Assembly (NCBI GenBank): GCA_009760855.2
Contig: WPIO01000019.1
Coordinates: forward strand, 5,746,501 to 5,810,500
Length of the DNA: 64,000 bases
Direction: 5' to 3'
Source: Cristatella mucedo
Taxonomy: Eukaryota; Bryozoa; Phylactolaemata; Cristatellidae
Made by a program: the position numbers and the translations under genes. Position 1 is the stretch's first letter, and each line of letters begins with the position of its first letter. The notes under the pieces were generated by a model that saw only the letters and a program-made list of their open reading frames with translations, was not told where the DNA came from and did not search any database. Of the stretch, positions 55,176 to 64,000 are shown in pieces.

Positions 55176-55629
55176 TTTTGTTACACACTGCAAACTTAAG
55201 TTGCCTGCTGCACGGTTCGATATCTTGGCTGGGATCAGTCGTTGATGAGCTGGACTTGGGTGTCCGACTTGAATCAGCAATATCAGTCGGCTGTGTTGGC
55301 AGTAACTGCAGCAGACAACACCTGTTTAACTGGTATGTAACGAGCAGCCTAGATGGAATGTGCACACTTTTGACAAGGTGTTTGACAGGTGCATTTGGAA
55401 GTGTCCTAGCTGCTGCCAATGCCCGATGCAAGTGCTTGCATTTATGTATCAAACCAAGCAAGTAAATTACAGTTGCAATTTTAGCTTGTACCGTCCTTCC
55501 CTGGGCACCACTGACGTAGCACGTAGCACTGCCGTGGCTTATTTTGGTCCTCTCCCCACGAGAGATTTCAGGGCATGCGGTAGATGTCTAATTAATGCTA
55601 CTCATTCTAAAACACCTAACCAAGTTATC

Positions 55630-55753
55630 TATGTTGTTTATCAAGCATGATATTACTCACCATTCAATCGTGTTTCCCTTTGCAGCAAATCTAAAGCGCC
55701 TAGAAAGAGATCGAGTTCTCCGAGGGCGTTTTATCAAGTGCATTATTATTATT
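55630..55753 (+). mobile_element. L2-like family-B 3' tail
   Basis: TTATCAAGCATGATATTACT, then GCAAATCTAAAGCGCCTAGA, GAGTTCTCCGAGGGCG and an ATTATTATTA end. It matches the + strand tail at 2.3-2.5 kb block for block. Confidence 0.9.
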
Positions 55754-55905
55754 AGATTAACAGCCTCATTTACATTGCAGTAGAAGAGCCTAAACGGCTA
55801 TCACAGCTGCTTGCAGTTGGCAATAAAAGATCGCCCACTGCATGAATCGAACCCACGACCTCGGTCGTGAAAGCGAGCACCTTATCTCCTTGGCAATCGC
55901 CTCAT
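55754..55905 (-). mobile_element. SINE-A copy, antisense
   Basis: On -, GAGATAAGGTGCTCGCTTTC head, GTGGGTTCGATTCATGC B box, a GTGATAGCCGTTTAGGCTC body and an AATGAGGCTGTTAATCT end. It abuts the LINE tail before it. Confidence 0.85.
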
Positions 55906-55909
55906 CCGG

Positions 55910-56040
55910 TGAGAGATGCCCCAGGTATCTTACTTCATAGGTCCCTTTTTCATAATCGATACTCTCCCTCCTGCCCATGTCATTGCCAAGCAAAATCCTG
56001 GCTTTCATTACGATCCTTGTGCGATGCTGCTGGCCAGCTG
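55910..56040 (+). mobile_element. Short LINE RT fragment, family B
   Basis: MPQVSYFIGPFFIIDTLPPA then HVIAKQNPGFHY matches the [13 protein letters not shown]...PPADVIAKHNLGFH block of family B. About 120 bp only. Confidence 0.75.
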
Positions 56041-56270
56041 GGAGGTATCTATCTTTCAGAACCAAGAACTATATCTTAGGCATTGGATTCGAAAAGGCAA
56101 GAAAGTCTGTACTGTTCTCTTAGGGCACTATATTAACGAACTAAATTTATTTTATTTATTTTAAGCAAATGGCGTACAATCAATCCTCGGGGCACTGGCT
56201 TAGGGCAGCTTCCTCTAAAAGCTTGTGATGAAGAGGTGATAAGTGTCTTGCTTGATAGCAGCATCAGTTT

Positions 56271-56325
56271 AATAAAGCTGCGTTTACACTATTGACTTCC
56301 CTTTGCCGACGCCGACTTTCCTACT
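56271..56325. repeat. Sequence block repeated inverted at 61536-61589
   Basis: AATAAAGCTGCGTTTACACT ... GACGCCGACTTTCCTA here is the reverse complement, with a few changes, of TAGGAAAGTCGGCGT ... GTGTAAACGCAGCTTTAT at 61536-61589. It could be the end of an element. Confidence 0.75.
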
Positions 56326-57147
56326 AGTTTACTCTGTGAACGTTGGAAACATCGATGGCCAACTTAATATCGCACACAGCCCCTGCACTTACTCAAGATG
56401 CTGCTTAAGAAAGATGGATTCCCGGGAAGCGGCTAAGCCAATTCCCGCAGATGTGGTTTTCTGCTGCATTCATCATTGTCGGCGATTGTATGGCAAGAAT
56501 AGCAAAGGAAGAAAAAGATATGCAGGTTTTCCGGAAAAGCAGTTACGACTGTGTTGACGCATTCCACAGACAGACGCTCGGCGTCTTCTGTGCAGAGGAG
56601 CATGAAGCCGTGGCTGTAACGCACAAACATCCCACGTTCGGGGACTTGCACTAATCGCCCCGATAGAACTCGCGCCTACAAACGCAAGCCATCATTGTGT
56701 TGGTCATAAGTCGTATGCGACATGCCCCGTGGATTTTGATGGGTCCGCTCATACAACTGCAGAATAGTAGCAGCTTCTCCTTCATGATGGCCAGCCGATT
56801 CGGCTCCTCCCCAAGATGTGGTGACTCAGTAGCTCAAATCGGAGAGAAATCCGCACAGAGTCTGCACCGATTAAGGAAGGATGTTGATTGAGGCCGCTGT
56901 CATGTAGGAAGAAGCCGCTTCTACTTAAAGCCTAGCTGTACCCGCCGACCAATCAACGAGTCCCAAAGCGGGTCACGTGGCGCCCCCCCCCCGACCAGGT
57001 AACGCCAAATGCTCCTCAGGGCCCCCCCCCCGTACTCCACCTCTTGCGGAGCGGCGTAGCCAACTGCCGAATGCCGATTGCCGGTGCGCTGAGCATGTAG
57101 CCTCGCCTACAACCTCGCTTCTGGTGCTACTAACTAACTTACCGCTA

Positions 57148-57290
57148 CCGCTAGGGGTTAAGGTGCTCGCCCCGACCAAGGTCTGGCTGGGGTCGCGGGC
57201 TCGAGCCCCAAGGCATATGTGAAGCGCCTGAATAGAGATTAAACTCTCTTGGGGCGCTATACAAATAAATTATATATATATATATATATA
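57148..57290 (+). mobile_element. SINE-B copy
   Basis: GGTTAAGGTGCTCGCCCCGA head, GCGGGCTCGAGCCCCAAGG B box, GTGAAGCGCCTGAATAGAG, AACTCTCTTGGGGCGCTAT, then a (TA)n run at 57272-57290. Confidence 0.9.
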
Positions 57291-57299
57291 AATGAATTA

Positions 57300-58980
57300 C
57301 ATATACCGCTAGGAGTTCGTTGGCTTTGAGGAGCTAGACCAAGGTATCGAGCGCACAATAAGGGATTTTGCTATACTCTGTTCGAAAGCGCAATATGTCG
57401 CAGCGCGGTGTCTAATTCCGTGTCGTATCCATACTCCTCGCAAGCATTCACCAAGTGCGCAAATGCACCGACCCCGCCCTGTGCACAGGGCGCTACTAAA
57501 GAGGAAATAACTAGTATAAATAACTAACCGGTTAAGGCGGTGCCAGTGGCTCCGCCGAAACCATCTATGCCTCGAACGCCGCTTCAATGAAGACCCGCCC
57601 CTCCCAAGCAGGGAAACGTTCCTCCTTCCCACACTTCCCCACATCGGGGCGAGAGCCGCCAACCCCGCGCGCGCGCGTACGATGGTGTCAGACGTCCGCG
57701 TTTCGAGCCTTCCCGCCGAATACCTGACTCAAGGACGCCTTCCGTCGTCAATACGTAATAATACGAATGCCTGGCCCGCTGCCTGCGTGGCAAAGGCTCA
57801 AACCGGGTAGGTCGGCGACTTGTCTCCGCTGACGCCGCTGACGCTCAGCGAGTCCTCGTGGCGCTGACACTCGTCATGTCGGACGCTTCGGCTCCTCGGG
57901 CTCCCGATCGACTTCCGCTGACACCGGTCGTCCCAACTCCTCTCTACACTCCCAGTTAAAGCTTAGTCCCATTGAATAGTCTGGGTTATGCTGTGTTTCC
58001 AGGTGGATGACACAAGCAGTCAATGCAATGTGTGTGGTTTGTGTTTCTATGTATGCACGATTCGATCATAGACGCTGGGCTCACCGGCGCACTGCTGGTG
58101 CAGGCAGACCGATAGCGCCCCCTAAACCACCCCAGAGTTTAACCCATTATGGCTGTGGCCTAGGGACAGGCCAGTGCTCAGCTGTGGTCTGGCGGCTTTT
58201 GTTTATCTCCAGACCGGCGGCTTTGTCCTCCCCGCCAACTCACGGGATGAGTTGCGGCTGGGAGAGAGTAGCCCGGGAGAGAGCAGCGTCAGGGGGAGCG
58301 CTGTAGGCGCACGCGAGAGTATACGCTCCTGCGAACCATCGTCGGTGTTCTGCCTGCGCCCGCGTACGTACTCAGTTGGAAGAGCACTGTTTGATCTACA
58401 AAGTGCCTTCTACGTGGCCAGCCTGTAGCATGTTTATTCGGCTTCTCCCGGCGCACGAATGCCCCGGCGGTGTAATTTCCGGAACCAAAGGTGTAATCTG
58501 CGACAAGCGCTGATGCATTACATAAAGGTAAGTTAATAAGATAGAACAAATATAGCATCTAGCATATTAACTCTTACCAACCCCACAGGTTAAAAGTTCC
58601 TTTCTCATGGCCAACAAAAAACAACAACGTGCACGCTGTCATCGCTTATCTGCGAAGCTAAAAATGTAAACCATGAGCTAAAAACCTGCCCAAACGCTTA
58701 TCTATGAAACCATAAGCCATACTATAATAAACCTAACGCTAAATCGTAAATATGCCATCGCGCCTTATTTGTGCGCCACATACTGCCGTGCCATCACCCT
58801 AAAGCATAAACATGTCGAGCAGCTTATCTGCGATAAAACCCAAACTCTGAATCTGTCAAACCACCGTGCTGCCACTCGTCTCTAGAGCCTTCCCATATGG
58901 CGATACGATACAATCAAAACTACAATAACTGACGTTCGAGTTCTATCGAGGGAAAATCCCTGAACATGGGATGCTTAGGC
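57300..58980. other. Unassigned intergenic stretch
   Basis: GC-rich at 57.4-58.4 kb with short unmatched open frames, then AT-rich with repeated ACCATAAGCC/CTTATCTGCG-like words at 58.6-58.85 kb. No gene is supported. Confidence 0.4.
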
Positions 58981-58983
58981 GCT

Positions 58984-59149
58984 GTGAGCCGCGATGGCAC
59001 ACTAGGTAAGGCGTTTGCTCTCACGACCTCTGTCCCGAGGTCATGGGTTCGATTCCTGCGGTGGGCGATTCTTAATCGCCACTGCAAGCGGTGGTGATAG
59101 CCGTAAAGGCTCTTCCGTCGCTATACAAAAAGAGGCTGTTCAATCAGCT
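58984..59149 (+). mobile_element. SINE-A copy, near consensus
   Basis: GATGGCACACTAGGTAAGGC head, TCATGGGTTCGATTCCTGC B box, GTGGTGATAGCCGTAAAGGC body and AAAAGAGGCTGTTCAATCAG end. With the 34.6-kb copy it defines the family. Confidence 0.93.
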
Positions 59150-59429
59150 AGGATTTATTTGTGGTTACGACTTCACCCACTTTTACACAGAAAACGCAGT
59201 GCGTCTGTATATGGAATGCGCCAACACACCCATAACTTAGCACTATACACTTTCCCGATAAACCTATTTTATATTCATATTTTCCCTTTCTTTCTATTTT
59301 TCTTGTGCTCGTCTTTATCCCTGCATTACCTCCTACTCAGCCATCCTCCGGCATTAGAGCTGGGGGTGGTGGCTGTGGGCGTCACTAAGTCAGCCATCAA
59401 TGTTTCCTGAATCGGGAGTGTAAATGCTC

Positions 59430-61535
59430 TAACTAGGAGGAATTCATGCCTCCATTACGCCCCCTCTGAGTAAAGCGATTGCGGAATCGCAACATGTGAC
59501 CTTCCTTAAAAGATTGTCCGAGGCTTCAGCATGCGATGTGGCTACCTTAACAAAGTCTAGTAAAAAAAAATGCTCGTCTCCTAAAGACCCTATACCATCA
59601 TCGCTGTGGTCTTCTTCACTGGCAGACCAACTTAGCCCTGCCACAACCAAGATTTTTAATGCTTCTTTGGAAATAGGGGTCGTACCCAATGTGGTTTTAG
59701 TTAATTGATGACACTGCCCCTGATCGCTGTACGAGTGGGCTGTGACACTCGATGTGGTAAGCAGCCGGGCCGTGCGATTAGTGGTTTGTTGCCAAGGGAG
59801 TCGGGGGACTCTGGTGGGCGAGAGGGGCGAAGAGAGTCGTGCTTCGCCCTGCTCCGTGTGTAGGAGGAATAAACTGGTGGTGTTGCTCATCGGCTGGCGT
59901 TTTGTGCCATTCGAGACAATAATTCGAGCTACACCCAAGTCCTTCAAATCGGCAATCGTTAGACCGATACTTAAAAAGCCTGGATTACATACAGAGGTCC
60001 ATGTAAACTATCCCCCAGTTTCCCTTCTTCCTTTCTGCTTAAAGATTCTTGAAAAAATTGTTGCTAAGCAGCTTGTTTCACATATCGAAAATAATGAAAT
60101 GTCAGAAACATTTCAATCAGGGTTCAAGAAGCAGCACTTCACTGAAACTGCTCTCCTCCGTGTTAACATTGACATTCTATGTGGCAACAATAACGGGAAT
60201 GTCACTGCCCTAGCTCTGCTAGATTTATCAGCTGCCTTCGACACTATTGATCACGATGTTCTGCTCGAATGGTTGAGAACAATGGTCGGTCCGGAAGACG
60301 AGACACTGGCGTGGTTCAAATCGTACTTGTCTGATCGTGTTCAATCCGTGTCGTGTGGGGGTCAGGTCTGAGACACGAGAAGGTCACCTGTGGAGTCCCT
60401 CAAGGGTCGGTACTTGGTCCCTTGCTGTTCTCCATTTATACACAACCTCTGGGAAAAGTGATTAAGGCACATGGAATAGGATATCACTTCTATGCTGGCG
60501 ATACTCAATTGTATTTGTCATTCAAACCTTCGGAATCTGCTGCGACAACTGAGAAACTGAACGCTTGCATTGCCGATATCCGATCCTGGATGTCGGAAAA
60601 CTTCCTGAAATTAAATGATGATAAAACCGAACTGCTTCTCATAGGACACCCTAAGCGTGTGGCTGGACTAAAAGGCTTTGCTGTTCTAATAGGTGATGCT
60701 ATTGTGCGACCTTCACCACGTGCTCGAAATTTAGGTGTCGTTTTCGACAACTGCCTCAATTTTAAAAGCTCCATTCAGAAGACTGCTTCTGCAGCTAGCC
60801 ATCACGTCCGATCCCTATCCAAGACTAGGAGCTGTCTCCCACAGTGACTTGTAAAAAATTAACTAGCTCCTTAGTTCTGTCTCGGCTTGATTATTGTAAC
60901 TCCCTTTTGGCTGGGCTACCAACAAAAGCAACTATGCCACTGCAAATGGCGATGAATATCGCTGCAAGGCTAGTTTTCAAGTCCCACAGGTTTGAACATG
61001 TGTCTCCTTTGCTAAAAGAGCTAGAATGGCTGCCGGTTGAGCAACGGATACAGAGCAAAGGTCTTACGCTGACCCACAAGGCCCGCCACGGCTTGGCTCC
61101 TTCGTACCTTGCTGAACTGCTGCACCGATTTCAGCCTCCTCGTGCCCTCAGGTACTGTATGGACAGTAAATTAGCTGTTCCATTCTTCCGCTTAAAGACC
61201 GTTGGTGACAGAAGCCTTAGCTCTGCAGGTCCTAGACTGTGGAACTCGCTTCAACAATTCTTACGAAACGACAACTACTCTCCTACTGCCGACTATGGCT
61301 CATTCTTTACAGCGGTCCTGAGCTGCTGCCACTTCCATGCTGCTCAGTACCTCAAATGCTCTCCTGACTCTGCTATGCTTCCTACTTTCTCATTGTTGCG
61401 TGAGATGAAGTCTGTTGGCTACCGAATGCTTACCGAAAGCCTCATAAGCTGTGAGTGCACTATACAAAACTCTCCAGCGTAACACCCACTTGGTCTTTGT
61501 GGCTTTGTTGAGTTACAGACGGAGATACATTGCAT
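59430..61535 (+). mobile_element. L2-like LINE, family A, best-preserved copy
   Basis: A non-LTR retrotransposon whose protein would copy its RNA at a nicked target. Visible parts, in order: the endonuclease-RT linker (about 59460-59690), the RT start (KSFKSAIVRPILKKPG, about 59940), an FQSGFKKQHFTETALL block, LLDLSAAFDTIDH (motif A), [20 protein letters not shown], then a YAGD box at 60491-60502 where YADD is expected, the [19 protein letters not shown] block and the thumb/C-terminal segment ending GPRLWNSLQQF. The frame shifts near 60360 and near 60840, and the catalytic box carries Asp-to-Gly, so the copy is dead. The 5' end is truncated and a 244-bp insertion interrupts it. Confidence 0.92.
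59690..59933. mobile_element. Probable solo LTR inside the LINE, TSD CCCAA
   Basis: The insert begins TGTGGTTTTAG and ends CGAGCTACA, that is TG...CA. It is flanked by CCCAA at 59685-59689 and 59934-59938 and contains an AATAAA near its 3' end (about 59868). Removing the insert and one CCCAA joins GTCGTACCCAA to GTCCTTCAAATCG, giving the uninterrupted LINE frame (VVPKSFKSA). No internal retrovirus-like genes are present, so this reads as a recombined solo LTR. Confidence 0.75.
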
Positions 61536-61769
61536 TAGGAAAGTCGGCGTCTGTACGAAGAAAAGTAGATAGTGTAAACGCAGCTTTATCCAGCCTCCTG
61601 CATTAAAGCACAGTTGCAATCGGATTGTCTTGACGGTAGAGTAGATTGCCTTAGTAGGTTGTCTGCCGACCCAGCTTTCTCACAGATTTCCAAAGCTTAA
61701 CTTTCGCTGCCACATCGTGCTATATTCGATATAGGGCCGAAACAAAATTGAAGTTTAAAAGTTAAATGT

Positions 61770-61915
61770 TAGCTTAGTAGTCTCATTTGTGTAGCGGCAG
61801 AAGAGTCTTAACGGCCATTGCCACCGCTTGCAGTAGGCATTAATAGATCGCCCACTGCAGGACTCGCACGCACGACCTGGGTAATGAAGAGCGAGCACCT
61901 TACCCATTGGCCAAG
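61770..61915 (-). mobile_element. SINE-A copy, antisense
   Basis: On -, GGTAAGGTGCTCGCTCTTCA head, a GTGCGTGCGAGTCCTGC B-box-like block, a GTGGCAATGGCCGTTAAGAC body and a CAAATGAGACTACTAAG end. Confidence 0.8.
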
Positions 61916-61919
61916 GCCC

Positions 61920-63000
61920 ACCGTGGGTGTATCTAATTCATTACTGGCGCCGGATTTGTGGCTTACACCTTCAGGGTGCACGGTGCTGGTTACAACGAAG
62001 CATGAGGACGCAGGATAAGCAGGTTCTTGCTGAGCGACAGCTGTAGGCAAGTGGTGGGTGCTTTTGGTTTTGGCTTCTACTCCCCATGGGCTCTTTTCAG
62101 ACTATAAAATAGAATGCAATGCAAATCCATAGAATATAGAAGAGATGGATAATACAATGCTATCAATCTCAGGCAGTACTTGTCCAAGGGAAATGAACAC
62201 AGTTGGGCGTTTTTTCTATCTCCACGCACGTTAAAATATTCGCCTATTGGGTGGTAGGATTCGTGTCAATAGAATTGGGCTATTGAGGCAAAATAAGTAG
62301 CTATGGATTGATATTATTCAGCGTAACAAGAAAATGCCAATGGTGCCCCCCATATGTGGTCCGATATGAGTCCGCAGTAAGAAACAGCGAGTGTGGCTTG
62401 CACAAAGAGAACACACTGCATCACAATGAAGCAGTTGAATCACAGCCCGCAAAAATCATGATAATCCAGTTTTTTCGTGTACCTCATCCATCTCCGTTAT
62501 ACAGTGCTATCAAGTGACTGCAGCAGCAAGCACCGGATCCACTAAGTACCACGAAAGCAGCCAGATCGAACGATCGGCCGGCCGTGGACCACCAACAAGC
62601 ATCACTTAGTCTTCCTCATCGAGGAAAAGCCACGCAAAAGCCAATCACACAATTTAAGCATACGTCATTATTTAATGCAACATTAATTGAACATCAATTT
62701 TTGCATGAGCAGCTTTCACTCGATAGCTGTATGAACAGTACACCTAGAGATGTACAGCTAAACGTTCATATAACGTCTGCGAAGACTAGTGTGGCTGCAA
62801 ACACGTTCTGAAGAGCACTCACATGCACATCGAATGTTTTTGGTTTGACAGCTTGCTAGTTACACAGCAGCTGCTAGTTCAGCTCAGAGTGATTTCCGCA
62901 GCAGCAGCACTTCTACACTGAATTTTTGTGCATCGTCTCGGGAAAGTGCAGACGGTGGGATTTCAGGGCAGGACCAGCAGCGGCAGCAGCTGGAAGTTCA
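61920..63000. other. Unassigned intergenic stretch
   Basis: No gene recognised. Short open frames at 62308-62517 and 62584-62811 (+) have no matches I know. Confidence 0.4.
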
Positions 63001-63236
63001 GGAGCAGGCAATCTACTTTTCTTCTGCTGCACGCACAGACGCGGCTCTGTTGCCTAGTTCCCAAGTAAAGTGCATCTGGAATAATGAAATAGTGCCCGAA
63101 TCATCAGCTTTGATCTCCTTGGGTTCCACAAGAACGTCTTCTACATGTCTACTATACAGCAGTGTGTGTAGTTCATTCGGAGAGACGTCGGTTTGGCTGA
63201 ATTCAACTTGGCGTATTGCTGTATTAACGAAGGCTC

Positions 63237-63344
<108 letters not shown>

Positions 63345-63844
63345 CTACAAAGAAAAAGAGCTCCGGCTTGACGGGCGGTATCCACCATATCTCGTATTCA
63401 ATCAGCTGGGGGCGACCATGAGCTCACGGGATTTTATCAAGTTGCGATTGAGTTTGTCAAAAAAGCATCTAGCAACACGAATAAGGAAGCAGGCATATGC
63501 CTAATGGTAAGGGACAATAAATCCCTCTCGTGGATCATCTTGGTGCCACAAGCCAAGTTAGCAGCTTGTATCTACTACTTATACTTATTTCGGCGAACAG
63601 GTCAAGGATGAAAAATGTCAGATGTGCGAGACACGTGGCAATGAGCAAGACCCATACTAAATAGTTTTGATTATCAAAAGTATGTGTTACGTTTCGCCGT
63701 TCAGTGAACATTACTTGCTCAAATATACTACACTGCAGTGATATACGAAATTCCATGAAGAAGTTGCATGTATAAGTGAACTAGGTATATCAACTAAAAA
63801 ATCAAAATGAAACTGCGTACATTAAACATAAATAAATAAAGCAA

Positions 63845-63982
63845 AATAGATGTAATTCAACTGCATAGCGCCCTACGAGAACTTAATCTCTATCCAGGCA
63901 CTTTACGTATGCTGCAATGCTTGCGCCCACGACCGCGGTCGTTAAAGGCGATCGCCTTATTTCTGGGTCAAACCAGGGCAGC
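63845..63982 (-). mobile_element. SINE-B copy, antisense
   Basis: On -, a decayed head with AAGGCGATCGCC, GCGGTCGTGGGCGCAAGCAT and TTAAGTTCTCGTAGGGCGCT. It would lie in an intron of the calcyphosine-like gene. Confidence 0.75.
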
Positions 63983-64000
63983 GTTCATTGGTTGACGAGC

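Overview
The window comes from an animal (metazoan) nuclear genome. The genes are split by GT-AG introns, exon phases match across long gaps, and the spaces between exons hold tRNA-derived SINEs, L2-like LINE remnants and long microsatellites. No bacterial operon, CRISPR array or phage was seen. FAM184 and calcyphosine-like genes and a PP1 glycogen-targeting subunit fit a bilaterian. The species cannot be named from the sequence; an invertebrate seems most likely from the repeat content (inference).

Four protein-coding genes can be supported. (1) The last two coding exons of CDC23/APC8, a subunit of the anaphase-promoting complex, lie on + (1427-3573) and the gene enters from the left. (2) A complete FAM184 coiled-coil gene lies on - (32130 down to 5797). 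I resolved 15 coding exons, about 1131 residues in all, colinear with vertebrate FAM184A as I recall it. It is tail-to-tail with CDC23. (3) A PPP1R3-family glycogen-targeting subunit of protein phosphatase 1 lies on + (53219-54370), in one coding exon with an RVTF docking motif and a CBM21 domain. (4) The last coding exon of a calcyphosine-like (CAPSL-type) EF-hand gene lies on - (63344-63237) and the gene runs off the right edge. These genes do not form a pathway; they are ordinary neighbours.

Layout: 1-1.4 kb diverged ~165-bp tandem repeat and intron; 1.4-3.6 kb CDC23; 3.6-5.8 kb shared 3' flank; 5.8-32.1 kb FAM184, whose introns hold L2-like copies, SINEs and a ~1-kb foldback; 32.1-53.2 kb gene-poor, with SINEs, antisense LINE 3' ends, (GA)n/(TC)n/(GT)n tracts and a GC- and CpG-rich block at ~43.9-46.3 kb; 53.2-54.4 kb PPP1R3; 54.4-63.2 kb repeats, including the best-preserved LINE (59.4-61.5 kb) carrying a probable solo LTR; 63.2-64 kb the calcyphosine-like 3' end and a SINE.

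Most interesting non-genic structures: a ~1-kb imperfect palindrome in FAM184 intron 4 (about 20048-21060); a nearly perfect ~70-bp hairpin at 51644-51827; two LINE families, one of which shares its 3' tail with a SINE family; and nested insertions with readable target-site duplications (SINE in LINE, solo LTR in LINE).
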